Shown here piece by piece: positions 17,284 through 26,931 of a stretch of DNA of 64,000 nucleotides (within the stretch, counting starts at the first letter, position 1; every line of letters starts with the position of its first letter). The notes under the pieces were generated by a model that worked only from the letters and a program-made list of their open reading frames with translations, was not told the origin of the DNA and did not search any database. Origin of the DNA: Lachnospiraceae bacterium XBB2008 (GTDB lineage Bacteria > Bacillota > Clostridia > Lachnospirales > Lachnospiraceae); the NCBI GenBank assembly GCA_900102235.1, contig FMVL01000008.1:124001-188000 (forward strand), given 5' to 3'. A program made the position numbers and the translations under genes.

Positions 17284-18519
17284 ATGGGTGGCGGAAATAA
17301 TCTGATCAACATACTGATACAGACTGTCAAGGCCAGGTTTACCGGCCTGGTGACGAAACTCAGGCTGTACACCAGCTGGAGTTTCATCAAGACCCGACTG
17401 ATAGTCAAGATCCGCGAGTTCTTTACGAACATGCTGGGTGTCAAACCCAGAGATTCCGAGGACTATTTCACGGTCGGACGATGGATGATATCCAAGCGTC
17501 TGTTCTACGCGGCGGTCCTGATCATCGGTGTCATCAGTATATGGTATATCTCCTCCGAGACGACCATATTCAAGAAGTTTGACGAAGGCGGAGTAAGAAC
17601 CTATAAGTACAATTCGGTCAGACTCCGTACCGCTGAGGGACATGTCCGTATCACCGGCAGATCCGGATACCTCGCATACGACGGAACCGTGGAAGACGGA
17701 GCAGTGACCGGAAGCGGAACCCTCTACAATCCGGCCGGAAATATCGTATATACCGGCACTTTTGAACAGAATAAGTTCGAGGGCAGCGGAACGCAGAATT
17801 ACGAAGACGGCAACATGAGATATACAGGTACGTTTCATGAGAACCTCTTCGAAGGCACCGGAAATCTCTATCGCGAGGACGGATCCATTGAGTACATGGG
17901 CGGATTCCTGCAGGGCATGAAGAGCGGAGACGGAATACTCTATGATGCCGGCGGCAATGAGATATATAACGGCACTTTTGCCTTCGATGACATAGTTTAC
18001 AGCGAACTGCTCGGCAAGAGCGCCACCGAAGTCGGTGACCACTACAAGGGACACAGGACTCTGTACATATCCGGTGATGAATCCGTAGTGATCATGGATG
18101 CGATAGGTGCCATCTATCACAGCGTAGCCGATGCAGAGGCTCTTGATGATGAAGAGAAGGTTTCCGAAGTATATATCCTTCAGGATTACTACAAGTACGG
18201 AAACGATACGATAGATACCATTTCGGAGATCAGGGACATAATGGGTAATCCCATATATGAAGGCTATTCGGGGATCATCTTTCCCGAGGCCGTGGCAGTG
18301 GAGACGATCAATTCCAACGCCGATATATTCAAGGGCGTGAAGGATATGGAAGTCAGCAGCGCTTTCTCGGATGTGTTCGAGGTCGATACCTATGATGATT
18401 CCTTCCCCGTATACATCTATTCGTTTAAGAGAGGCGAGATCGTTTATTCGTTCGTATGCACATCCAAGGACGGGAACTTTGAGTTCTATTATCTGACCAG
18501 GGATGAAGAGGGCGCCTGA
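17284..18519 (+). CDS. Membrane-anchored MORN-repeat protein
   Basis: 411 residues. A basic cytoplasmic segment of about 70 residues precedes one transmembrane helix at about 72-92. Outside it, residues about 125-235 contain at least five MORN-type repeats (Y-x-G-x-x-x-x-x-x-x-G-x-G), a beta-hairpin module that binds lipids or proteins. The C-terminal 170 residues form an alpha/beta domain of unknown type. Its stop codon overlaps the next ATG (TGATG), so the two products are translationally coupled and probably form one complex. It sits in the membrane block of the CIS operon, where an outward-facing scaffold would make sense (inference). Confidence 0.75.
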   Translation: MGGGNNLINILIQTVKARFTGLVTKLRLYTSWSFIKTRLIVKIREFFTNMLGVKPRDSEDYFTVGRWMISKRLFYAAVLIIGVISIWYISSETTIFKKFDEGGVRTYKYNSVRLRTAEGHVRITGRSGYLAYDGTVEDGAVTGSGTLYNPAGNIVYTGTFEQNKFEGSGTQNYEDGNMRYTGTFHENLFEGTGNLYREDGSIEYMGGFLQGMKSGDGILYDAGGNEIYNGTFAFDDIVYSELLGKSATEVGDHYKGHRTLYISGDESVVIMDAIGAIYHSVADAEALDDEEKVSEVYILQDYYKYGNDTIDTISEIRDIMGNPIYEGYSGIIFPEAVAVETINSNADIFKGVKDMEVSSAFSDVFEVDTYDDSFPVYIYSFKRGEIVYSFVCTSKDGNFEFYYLTRDEEGA

Positions 18520-20591
18520 TGAGAAGAGAAGAGACATTCTTCAATTCCATACAGATGATAATCCGCAGGAGCATGGCACTTTTCCTTGCGGTGATCCTCT
18601 TCGGAGCGTATGTGCTTGCAGACGGTAATCTGATGAGAGCGGAGGCAGCCGATAAGGTCCTGACACTCAAGGCCTGCAGGTCTCTGGCCATTCAGAATTC
18701 CATGGATTATGAGAACGCCGAGGATAAGATCGAATCCAAGTATGCCGAGTACGAGAGTGCCGTCAAGGCGATCAAACTCAAGGAAGCCAGCATGCGGCAG
18801 TTCAGATGGTCGCCGCTGTTAAGTTTTAAGTTTCCTACCAGCCCCGATATGGCTGAGGCTTCGGAGTTTCAGTATAAACCCGTAGCGATCCAGTATGATA
18901 TCAAGATCGCGGAGCATACCCTGCAGGATAAGACCTATGAGATCACCGAGAAGGTCAACAACCTCTATGTGGAGATCGTAGTGCTCCAGAAGACCATCGC
19001 TTTTAATGAGAGACGTGTGGAAGCTCTTGAAGAAGGACTGGCACGCAACCAGGCGAAGTTGAAGATCGGTGATGCGAAGCAGGCGGACATCGATTCGATC
19101 TCCAAGAAGCTCGAGAGCATCAAGACCTCGATCGCCAATAACAGACGTACACTGGAAGCCGATCTCAAGAAGCTTTCCACGATGCTGGGACTGGATGTTA
19201 CCACCGGATATAAGTTCGAATCTCCATTCGTGGAGGCAACCTTGAGCAGAGACCAGCTGGACGCCCTGATCAAATATACCGAAGATCGTGACGAAGGCTA
19301 CTACGAGGCGTGTATCGCCGAAGCCACCGCGAGAGCGGAACTGACCACCAATTACAATCTGGTCAGGAACAAATACGGCGGCGATGCCAACATGATCTCC
19401 TCATACGTAAACAGTGCGCTGAACGGCAACGCTGTCAACAAGAAAGGATTCAAGAAGGATTACAAGGCTTTTCTGGATAAGATCGATTCGTACTGGAAGG
19501 GCAAGAAAAGGATACTGTTCATCAAGATCCCGAGATTATGGTTCAAGGGTGACATGGACGGTACCAGATATATGGAAGATGATCCCTACGTGCTCTATCA
19601 GAACGTGCTGGATTATGTGGCGGCATCCAATGAGAAGAAGACCGCTCAGATGAATCTGGATCAGAGCGTGGAGGATGCTTTCAATAATTACATATCGGTC
19701 CGCAATTCCTACCAGCAGTACATCAAGGATGTGGACGCAGCCGAGGAAACGCTGACCAAGAATGAGATGTTAAACCGTATCGGTGAACTGTCATTCGAAG
19801 AATATGATTCTTCCATGGACAGTTATGAAGAACTTCAGAACAGCATGCTGGATGCGATGAAGCTCTACACCCAGACTCTGTACTCTTTTGACCGCCTTAC
19901 CTGCGGCGGAGTGAGTGCGATACTTGCAGGGACCGACGCCGACATGGGAACAGCAGTCGTAGGCGAGAGTTATATCGAAAAGAACACCGCGGACGGCGCT
20001 TACTACAGTCTCAGGTCGATCATCCAGAGCCAGGAGTTTGAACTTGCGATCAATATCCCGGATGATTTTGAGGTGGAGATCACCGATTATGAACTTTGGA
20101 TCGACAATATCAAGATAGGAGACCGTACTCCCAAGGATAAGAAACTCAGACACCTGGGACTGACGGTGGACAGTGTGACCGAGGTCAAGATCAGACTGTA
20201 CGCCGGAGACGAATTCATAGATGACTGCATCATAGATCCTTCCGCCGAGACGGGACCGCTGACCATCACCACGGGCTATGACATCAAGAAGAACGAAGGC
20301 GATCTGCTCGGTAAGTTCACACTTGAACTGAACTCCGTGACCGGTCTGATGGAACTTAAGATCACTCCGGATGATGACGAAGTGAAGAAATTCAAGGTGC
20401 TCAATGAAGAGGGCAAGCCTCTGGGCAAGGATGAACTCATAGATGTAAGCAAGTCGCTCACTTATCTGTCCATCATCCAGCAGTCAATGGATACGCTGAG
20501 GATAGAACTGTATGACGAATCAGGCGGACTTCTCTATACCGGACGATTCGACGATATGAACGGATTGATCAGGAAACTCGAAGAAGAGTGA
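18519..20591 (+). CDS. TolC-family-like exported coiled-coil protein
   Basis: 690 residues with an N-terminal signal peptide: basic start, hydrophobic core about 19-34, likely cleavage after A-E-A near residue 43. ATG at residue 13 or 19 would also serve as start. The mature N-terminus L-T-L-K-A-C-R-S-L-A-I-Q-N-S matches the opening of outer-membrane-efflux (TolC) repeats. Long heptad helices at about 50-210 and 345-430 match the paired coiled coils of that family, including the L-K-I-G-D-A-K-Q-A-D-I-D turn. The last 200 residues are a beta-rich extension absent from ordinary TolC of about 450-490 residues. TolC family members usually sit in an outer membrane, so its presence here in an apparently Gram-positive CIS operon is notable. 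It may form a channel through the wall (inference). Confidence 0.7.
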   Translation: MRREETFFNSIQMIIRRSMALFLAVILFGAYVLADGNLMRAEAADKVLTLKACRSLAIQNSMDYENAEDKIESKYAEYESAVKAIKLKEASMRQFRWSPLLSFKFPTSPDMAEASEFQYKPVAIQYDIKIAEHTLQDKTYEITEKVNNLYVEIVVLQKTIAFNERRVEALEEGLARNQAKLKIGDAKQADIDSISKKLESIKTSIANNRRTLEADLKKLSTMLGLDVTTGYKFESPFVEATLSRDQLDALIKYTEDRDEGYYEACIAEATARAELTTNYNLVRNKYGGDANMISSYVNSALNGNAVNKKGFKKDYKAFLDKIDSYWKGKKRILFIKIPRLWFKGDMDGTRYMEDDPYVLYQNVLDYVAASNEKKTAQMNLDQSVEDAFNNYISVRNSYQQYIKDVDAAEETLTKNEMLNRIGELSFEEYDSSMDSYEELQNSMLDAMKLYTQTLYSFDRLTCGGVSAILAGTDADMGTAVVGESYIEKNTADGAYYSLRSIIQSQEFELAINIPDDFEVEITDYELWIDNIKIGDRTPKDKKLRHLGLTVDSVTEVKIRLYAGDEFIDDCIIDPSAETGPLTITTGYDIKKNEGDLLGKFTLELNSVTGLMELKITPDDDEVKKFKVLNEEGKPLGKDELIDVSKSLTYLSIIQQSMDTLRIELYDESGGLLYTGRFDDMNGLIRKLEEE

Positions 20592-20592
20592 T

Positions 20593-23364
20593 ATGAACAA
20601 AGACAAAGTAAGTACAAGTAAAGTGAATAAGGATAAAAAGCCGGCACGCCCCTGGAAGAGGGTTCTCTCGATAGTATTGGCTCTGGCGATCGCAGCAGGC
20701 GGACTGACGGTATTCTTTAACAGAAGCCTGATAGCCGAAGCGCTGTTCAATCCTGAAGAAGCGATCATTTATTCAACGTTTAAGACCAGTACCACAGTTG
20801 AGGACTCCGTACTCTTCATCGGTACCTACATCGTACACAAGGATGCTCTGACCGATAAGATCTACGAGGACGCGATGGCGAGTGCCTCCGACTCCGGTCA
20901 GAACAGCATCTACTACAAGTCCGAACTGTCGGATGGACAATGGTTTGACGTAGGCGATGTCGATAACGGTATCAAGGGCATATCTTCCGAAGGAACTCCG
21001 GTTCCCGAGGAGAACATCGATCCGCTGTATGTGACATATTATGCGGGATCGGACGGAATCCTGCGAGACGCCAAGACACTGGCGGGCATCAACCCGTTTG
21101 ATATACCGGATCCCTATGATCTGTCCAAACTGCCCGAACTTCAGAGCCTGTGGCTTCAGTATACCTATTCCGAGACAGCCGAGAGCATATCGCAGGAGGA
21201 ATTCCTGAAGAACCGTAACTCAGCGGACTCCGGTAACTTAAGATCGGATGTGTATTACTATCAGCTTCTCAGTACCTTCTTCTCACTGGATCTTCGTGAT
21301 GAGGAGACCAATAAGCTTGACGAGCAGCTGAACGGCTTAAACAACCTGTACATATCCCTCAAGGCCTCGGGATCGGATGATGAAGCCGAACTCGTATATC
21401 ACCTGATGGATATGGTTGATTCCAAGAGACGTGCCCTCGTCATGGAGAGGCTTTCGGAACTGGATACGAACCTGCTGAACACGCTGTATACGCTCGCAAC
21501 GGGCAGTTACTACACACCTTACGGCAACTTTAAGGATTCGTCCGTAGAGACGGAGACCGGTGAAACCTATGATTATATAACCGAACTTCAGGATTCGCTG
21601 CAGCATGATTTTACCGCTTCACAGTCACCGCTCCTTCAGTATCCCTGGATACAGAGCTGGTTCTCCAGACTCGGGATCGTGACCGGAGGAAACGGTTGGT
21701 GGACAGTGCTTGATACCGCTCAGTCCGACCGCAGGAAACGTGCGGAGGAAGCAAATGCGGAAAACGATGACTGGGTATACGACGAAACACCGCTCGAGAT
21801 GTCATTTAATGCTGACACATCACTTCTCGACGCCATAGGTTCAGCGATGTCAGACTGCGGAGACAGCTATACGAAGTATATGGCCAAATGTCTGGATGAC
21901 AAGGATGACGTACTCGGACATGCCGAATATGAATATGCCGTTCAGGTCATAGATGCATCCGGCGGAGGATCACTCGGCGGTCCCGTAACCTATCTCAAGC
22001 ACGTGATCAAGATCAAAGATAACAATGTGGCCGATGCTGCAGGAGAACTTGATATGCTGAAGAGCACACTCATCGGTACCTGCTCTTCAAGATATACATC
22101 CAAGGCTACCTCGGGTGTGAATGCGGATTATTATTCACTCTCATCGGTAAACGCAAGGTCCACTTCACTCGAGGATCAGAAGGCCGATCTGGAAGCGGAG
22201 AGATCCATGCTCCAGTTCCTGATAGACGGAGTCAGGATGCGTGATACAGCGGCAAATGCTCTTGCATTTGTATATGAGAGGATAGATTGGACCGAGGCAC
22301 TTAAAGGTCAGATCGCAGATGATGATTTCAAGACCTATGCGACCAGTTCCGTGGAAGCACACCTCGTATGGCTCCGCGAAGAAGCCCAGAGGATCATAGA
22401 TTCCGATGAGAGCCTTAAGTCCGATGCCGACAGACTCCGTGACAAGAAGGCGGATCTGCAGGCTAAGCGTGACGGCGCTCTTGATAATAACAATCTGGCA
22501 GGAGCGGCTGCCTATGATGCTATGATCGCAGCCGTAGACAACGACTTAAACAGCGCCGGAGGCGGCGCCGGCAGCAGTGATGCTCTGGCTGACCAGCTTC
22601 TTGACAAGGCTATGGATAAACTTGCCGACAATGCCAACGCCGATCTGTCGGGAATAGCTGATGCCCTGGCAGGAATGGGAGCCGATGATGCATTGAAGGA
22701 TCTGGCCGAAAAGGCGGCAGCGAGCGGAGCAAGCGCAGATACGCTGAAGGGAATAAATGATGCGATCAACGCTACAGGAGCCGGAGCGGGATCGGGCAGC
22801 ATGAGCGCCGATGAACTCCTGGCACAGCTTGAAGCTCTGTTCGGCAAGAGTCTCGACGAGATGGATGACCGTGAACTGGCCATAACCTGTGCCACACTTT
22901 CACAGCTGGCCAAATCGGGCATATCTCCTGCGGAAGAACTGCTGGCCCGGCTGATATCCCGTCTGTTAAACGGCAACAACAGTTATCTCTATACACAGTA
23001 CGGATCCAGCAAGACCGTCGAGTATGTGAACATGAGGACATTGTCACTGGTTACCTCATACAGATACTTCTATGATGAGACCAAAGCTACGGCAACACTG
23101 ACCAGCGGTGCCAAGGTATATATCTTCAAACGCGGAAGCAGCAATATGTACAACGGTTCCGAAGAATCCGAACCCGAACAGCTGACCGATCCTGCGGTAT
23201 ACCAGGGCGAGATCATGGTCGGTGAAGAGGATACGATGAGATACTTCAAGTGCACTGCGGAATACCTTAAGAACTCGGAATACTCTCTGTGCCTTACATC
23301 CACGATGCAGAGCATCATAGCAGGGTATGTGGAGACTCTTTCGGAAATGTTTACCGCATCATAA
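20593..23364 (+). CDS. Large membrane-anchored extracytoplasmic protein of CIS operon
   Basis: 923 residues, family not recognised. A basic cytoplasmic tail of about 20 residues precedes one transmembrane helix (about 25-42), leaving about 880 residues outside. The ectodomain begins beta-rich and continues helical. It has an A/D/G/N-rich segment at about 625-755 with coiled-coil and low-complexity character (A-A-A-Y-D-A-M-I-A-A; L-A-D-N-A-N-A-D), and ends in a beta domain. It starts one base after the TolC-like stop codon, so the two are coupled. The arrangement of a single anchor plus long helical ectodomain beside a TolC-like protein recalls periplasmic adaptor proteins of efflux and secretion systems, but I see no adaptor motif. 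Confidence 0.6.
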   Translation: MNKDKVSTSKVNKDKKPARPWKRVLSIVLALAIAAGGLTVFFNRSLIAEALFNPEEAIIYSTFKTSTTVEDSVLFIGTYIVHKDALTDKIYEDAMASASDSGQNSIYYKSELSDGQWFDVGDVDNGIKGISSEGTPVPEENIDPLYVTYYAGSDGILRDAKTLAGINPFDIPDPYDLSKLPELQSLWLQYTYSETAESISQEEFLKNRNSADSGNLRSDVYYYQLLSTFFSLDLRDEETNKLDEQLNGLNNLYISLKASGSDDEAELVYHLMDMVDSKRRALVMERLSELDTNLLNTLYTLATGSYYTPYGNFKDSSVETETGETYDYITELQDSLQHDFTASQSPLLQYPWIQSWFSRLGIVTGGNGWWTVLDTAQSDRRKRAEEANAENDDWVYDETPLEMSFNADTSLLDAIGSAMSDCGDSYTKYMAKCLDDKDDVLGHAEYEYAVQVIDASGGGSLGGPVTYLKHVIKIKDNNVADAAGELDMLKSTLIGTCSSRYTSKATSGVNADYYSLSSVNARSTSLEDQKADLEAERSMLQFLIDGVRMRDTAANALAFVYERIDWTEALKGQIADDDFKTYATSSVEAHLVWLREEAQRIIDSDESLKSDADRLRDKKADLQAKRDGALDNNNLAGAAAYDAMIAAVDNDLNSAGGGAGSSDALADQLLDKAMDKLADNANADLSGIADALAGMGADDALKDLAEKAAASGASADTLKGINDAINATGAGAGSGSMSADELLAQLEALFGKSLDEMDDRELAITCATLSQLAKSGISPAEELLARLISRLLNGNNSYLYTQYGSSKTVEYVNMRTLSLVTSYRYFYDETKATATLTSGAKVYIFKRGSSNMYNGSEESEPEQLTDPAVYQGEIMVGEEDTMRYFKCTAEYLKNSEYSLCLTSTMQSIIAGYVETLSEMFTAS

Positions 23365-23380
23365 AGGAGATCAGTTACAG

Positions 23381-23971
23381 ATGGCAGATTATCCCATAAT
23401 TTCAGATGTGAGTAATTACATCATCAAGACGCTTCGCGAGAAGATGTGCCCCGAGCCCATCCCTTCCGCGAACAATATCGAGATATCGTCCCCCCTGTCT
23501 CAGGACGTGGACTATATCGTAGGTCTATACCTGTATGACATCCGTGAGGATGTGGAAGTCACGACTCCCAGATATATCCAGAGGGGGCGTGCACAGATGG
23601 CGAAACCGCCCAGACCATATGCACTTTATTATATGGTCTTTATCAACGGATCCGGACAGATGGGTCTGAAGGATCCGGATATACAGAAGATCATTGGGCG
23701 CATAGCGCAGATCGTGAACGATAACAGTTCCGTTCGGCCCAATGAACTCCAATCCTGGCTCGACACGCAGGAACCTCCGATAGTGCTGTCTCAAGCGAAG
23801 ATAAGCCTGGAGGAAAAAGTGCGGGTATGGCAGGCGATAAGCAAGCCTTATCAGATAAGCCTGTTCTACCGGGCGGCACCCGTTTACCTGTCAAGCGGTG
23901 AGTACATTGAGACTCCTCTTGTTACGGATGCGAGCTTTGAATTGGATATCACAGGCGAAGAAAGGGGGTAG
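23381..23971 (+). CDS. CIS tail terminator, Pvc16-like (DUF4255)
   Basis: 196 residues. The N-terminus (Y-P-I-I-S-D-V-S-N-Y-I-I-K-T-L) and the pattern L-S-Q-D-V-D-Y-I-V-G-L-Y-L-Y-D-I-R-E are characteristic of the DUF4255/Pvc16 family, which caps the sheath-tube assembly at its membrane-distal end in contractile injection systems. Length is normal for the family. I start it at ATG 23381, preceded by AAAGGAG; an open frame extends to 23327 but would overlap the previous gene and lacks a ribosome site. It opens the structural block of the particle. Confidence 0.88.
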   Translation: MADYPIISDVSNYIIKTLREKMCPEPIPSANNIEISSPLSQDVDYIVGLYLYDIREDVEVTTPRYIQRGRAQMAKPPRPYALYYMVFINGSGQMGLKDPDIQKIIGRIAQIVNDNSSVRPNELQSWLDTQEPPIVLSQAKISLEEKVRVWQAISKPYQISLFYRAAPVYLSSGEYIETPLVTDASFELDITGEERG

Positions 23972-23979
23972 AAAATTAA

Positions 23980-24786
23980 GTGGCTACAGTGATCAGAGCG
24001 TATCTGACTCTTGCGGTTCGCCTGATCGATACTACGACAGGCAAAGAGCTCGATGATACCGATGTCCGTTTTATCAGAGACGGCAATCTGCAAAGACCCT
24101 TGTATAAGGGACTTGGAATGTGGGCCTTCACGGGTGAGAGCAGGGATGATTTTTCCATGACGATAGAAGCCCGGGGCTTTGATAAGACAGAACTAAACGT
24201 ATGTTACGAAACGCTTGATCCCAAACTTCCCATCTGCGATGTTTTCCTGATGCCATCGGAGAAAAATCGTATCGGAGGCGAAGTCATTTCAATCAAAGGA
24301 ACCCTTTCGGGGCTTAAATCCATCGAAGCGGTGGCACCTGACAGACCCATATGCAGGTTCCACGAGGCCACGGAGAAAAAGGGAGTGGTGACCATGAGTC
24401 TCCTACCCAAACGGTCCGGAGATAAGGTTGTATTGGATACTATTCAATATGCTCTTATCGCCACTGACGGTTCGCGCTACGAGGTGTTTGAGGTAATCTC
24501 CACCAATTCACCTACACAGGTTATCCTGAAAGACGTTCTCAAGGGAGAACATGTAACCGATGAAAAAGTAGGCCGTATCATTTACGGCCGGGCAGGTCCT
24601 GACGGATCGTTTGTGCTGAAAGTGAGGGATGACGGCAACGAGTTGCCGTATCTGATACGCTTCACCACAGCTAAAGGAGAGTACTTCAGACCTGTTGATT
24701 TTCATCTTGAATCCGGAGAGATCGATCTGATGGATAAAGCAGTAAAGGCAGAACCTATGACCCGAAAGGAAGAAGTGAATGAGTGA
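23980..24786 (+). CDS. CIS-associated beta-sandwich protein
   Basis: 268 residues, starting at GTG with an AAAGGGGG site upstream. The first 90 residues (L-T-L-A-V-R-L-I-D-T-T-T-G-K-E-L) look like a carboxypeptidase-regulatory or CNA-B-like beta-sandwich. The rest (about 100-268) is beta-rich with two further similar stretches, G-S-R-Y-E-V-F-E-V and P-D-G-S-F-V-L-K-V-R-D-D-G. No signal peptide or membrane helix. It lies between the terminator and the PAAR-like gene and overlaps the latter by 8 bases. Proteins of this kind between terminator and tip genes are seen in CIS loci, but their role is unknown; an outer decoration or tip-support role is possible. Confidence 0.6.
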   Translation: MATVIRAYLTLAVRLIDTTTGKELDDTDVRFIRDGNLQRPLYKGLGMWAFTGESRDDFSMTIEARGFDKTELNVCYETLDPKLPICDVFLMPSEKNRIGGEVISIKGTLSGLKSIEAVAPDRPICRFHEATEKKGVVTMSLLPKRSGDKVVLDTIQYALIATDGSRYEVFEVISTNSPTQVILKDVLKGEHVTDEKVGRIIYGRAGPDGSFVLKVRDDGNELPYLIRFTTAKGEYFRPVDFHLESGEIDLMDKAVKAEPMTRKEEVNE

Positions 24787-25168
24787 GTTGGTAACGGTTA
24801 GCGGCAATATCATGTGCAGTTTCGGCACAGCACCGGCACCGCTGAAGGTCACAAGCCAGGCAACTGTAATGGCAGAAGGAAAGCCCGTGGCAACCATTCA
24901 GGATTGTCAGGGAATGGCCAATATAGGCCCCTTCGGAATGTGTACCTCAATGGCTAATCCACAGGTAGCGGCAGCTACCGCAGCGGCACTCGGAGTCCTT
25001 ACTCCACAGCCCTGCATGCCTGTACCGGCGGGAACGTGGATTCCCACGAAACCCAAGGTACTGATAGGCGGTAAGCCGTGTCTCGCATCAGACTGCAAGA
25101 TGATGTGTGCATACGCCGGGAACTTATCCATCACGGTTCCGGGACAGGTCAAGGTAACAGCAACATGA
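24779..25168 (+). CDS. PAAR-like spike tip protein (DUF4280-like)
   Basis: 129 residues rich in Cys, Gly, Pro and Ala. The repeated pattern G-N-I-M-C-S-F-G-T-A-P, then G-P-F-G-M-C and P-C-L-A-S-D-C-K-M-M-C is typical of DUF4280/PAAR-like proteins, which cap the puncturing spike of T6SS and CIS particles and may carry effectors. Here the protein has no toxin extension. It overlaps the preceding gene by 8 bases, so translation is coupled. In Photorhabdus-type loci the tip gene (Pvc10) lies near the spike; here it precedes the sheath. Confidence 0.82.
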   Translation: MSELVTVSGNIMCSFGTAPAPLKVTSQATVMAEGKPVATIQDCQGMANIGPFGMCTSMANPQVAAATAAALGVLTPQPCMPVPAGTWIPTKPKVLIGGKPCLASDCKMMCAYAGNLSITVPGQVKVTAT

Positions 25169-25193
25169 AGATTAAGGAAAAGAGGTAAAGTAT

Positions 25194-26900
25194 ATGGCAG
25201 AGTATTTATCCCCTGGCGTTTACGTCGAGGAGTATGATAATTCGCCGCGCAGTATCGAAGGCGTTGGTACGAGTACAGCTGGCTTTATCGGATTGGCAGA
25301 GAAAGGCCCTCTTACGGGTGCTCCTCTTCTCGTCACCAGTATGCGCAGCTTCCGCCAGCAGTTCGGAGGATTCCTTTCCGAATTCGGATACGGCGAATAC
25401 AGATTTCTGGCAAACAGTGTTGAGCAGTTCTTCGATAACGGCGGTACCAGATGCTATGTAATGCGTGTGGCTCCCGCAGATGCGAAGACAGCTTCAGCCA
25501 AGAAAGGTATTTTGTCAGTAGAAGCAACAAGCCCCGGTACCTGGGGAAATAAGGTACAGATCATGCTTGCCACCAGCAAGAAGCACAAACTGCAGCTGGT
25601 TGCAAAGACTGATGCCGGATACACAGCCAAGTCTCTTGACGGATTCCGTGAAGGCGATCTGGTAGTATTCGATAAGACCTACACCAGGATCAAGTCCATC
25701 TATGACAACACGGTAACATTTGAAGATGAACTTCCCAAGAACGCTGTTGATGACAGCATCGTTCCCAAGTCTCTTCTTTACCTTGTGACCATGGATATGT
25801 CCGTTCGCTCAGGTGATGATGTTGAGACTTATTCAGAGCTTTCTCTGAATACAGCTTCTCCCAGATTCATCGGATCCAAGCTCGCAGGCAGCGACCTGGT
25901 TAAGGTAGAAGTTAATCCGCCCAAGAAGGCAGCCAATCCCGTTGCCGATATCCTGGGCCAGGACGTGACTGACGGTATGTTCCTGCTTGAAGGCGGTACC
26001 GACGGTTCCGTAGCCAAGATCGATGCATCCACATACATCGGTGAGGACAACGGCCCCGGCAAGCGTACAGGTCTGTCGGCTTTCGAAGAGAACAATACAG
26101 TCAGCATGCTCGCTATACCCGGCATCACAATGCCTGAGGTAGTGGTAGCACTCGTAGGACACTGTGAGAGACTTCGCAGCCGTTTCGCAGTACTGGATAT
26201 GCCCAAGGAGATGTACAAGACAGCAGATCTGATCGGCTACAGACAGATCGTTGATTCCACATACTGCGCTATGTATCATCCCTGGATCCAGGTATTTGAC
26301 AGATCATCCAACAAGGCTGATTTCATACCTCCGTCAGGTGCTATCATGGGTGTTTACTCCAGAACCGATATCCAGAGAGGCGTTCATAAGGCTCCCGCCA
26401 ATGAAGTCGTATTCTGTACAGGACTGTCAGTAAACTACACCAAGGACGAGCAGGATATCTTAAACCCCGAGGGCATCAACCTCATCCGTACACTTCCCGG
26501 ACAGGGAATCCGTGTATGGGGCGCAAGAACCGCATCCAGCAACTCCGCATTCAAGTATGTCAACGTACGCCGACTCTTTATCTATGTTGAGGAGAGCATC
26601 AAGGCCAATACCAACTGGGTTGTATTTGAGCCTAATGATCCGACTCTTTGGCAGAGAGTCAATCAGACCATTTCCAACTTCCTTGACGGACTTTGGAGAA
26701 ACGGAATGCTTTCGGGCGGAAGCGCTGCAGAGAGCTATTTCGTAGAGATCGGACCTTCTACCATGACGAGAGACGACATCATGAACGGAAGACTGATATG
26801 CAACGTTGGTATCGCACCGTCCAGACCTGCTGAATTCGTAATATTCCGTGTTACACAGCATACTTCGGAAGCAGCCGGTGGCGGAGAGAGCGAAGAATAA
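25194..26900 (+). CDS. Contractile sheath protein
   Basis: 568 residues. The opening S-P-G-V-Y-V-E-E and N-S-V-E-Q-F-F-D-N-G-G-T-R-C-Y-V-M-R-V are hallmarks of phage tail sheath (gp18/Pvc2-4) proteins. The C-terminal domain around N-W-V-V-F-E-P-N-D-P-T-L-W and G-L-W-R-N-G-M-L-S-G is the conserved handshake region that links neighbouring subunits. The sheath shortens to drive the inner tube through a target membrane. Only one sheath gene is present, whereas PVC/Afp loci have three, so this particle probably has a simpler sheath. A strong AAAGAGG site precedes the ATG. Confidence 0.96.
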   Translation: MAEYLSPGVYVEEYDNSPRSIEGVGTSTAGFIGLAEKGPLTGAPLLVTSMRSFRQQFGGFLSEFGYGEYRFLANSVEQFFDNGGTRCYVMRVAPADAKTASAKKGILSVEATSPGTWGNKVQIMLATSKKHKLQLVAKTDAGYTAKSLDGFREGDLVVFDKTYTRIKSIYDNTVTFEDELPKNAVDDSIVPKSLLYLVTMDMSVRSGDDVETYSELSLNTASPRFIGSKLAGSDLVKVEVNPPKKAANPVADILGQDVTDGMFLLEGGTDGSVAKIDASTYIGEDNGPGKRTGLSAFEENNTVSMLAIPGITMPEVVVALVGHCERLRSRFAVLDMPKEMYKTADLIGYRQIVDSTYCAMYHPWIQVFDRSSNKADFIPPSGAIMGVYSRTDIQRGVHKAPANEVVFCTGLSVNYTKDEQDILNPEGINLIRTLPGQGIRVWGARTASSNSAFKYVNVRRLFIYVEESIKANTNWVVFEPNDPTLWQRVNQTISNFLDGLWRNGMLSGGSAAESYFVEIGPSTMTRDDIMNGRLICNVGIAPSRPAEFVIFRVTQHTSEAAGGGESEE

Positions 26901-26931
26901 GATCTAAGACAACAGAAAGGAGTCATGAATT

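Noticed and set aside
17278-18537. Long open frame of 419 codons on the minus strand, coextensive with the MORN gene
   Set aside because: It mirrors the plus-strand gene, has no ribosome site or family motif and contradicts the uniform plus-strand layout; a codon-bias shadow.
23327-23380. Upstream extension of the tail terminator gene
   Set aside because: It overlaps the preceding gene and lacks a ribosome site; ATG 23381 has AAAGGAG and begins with the conserved N-terminus.
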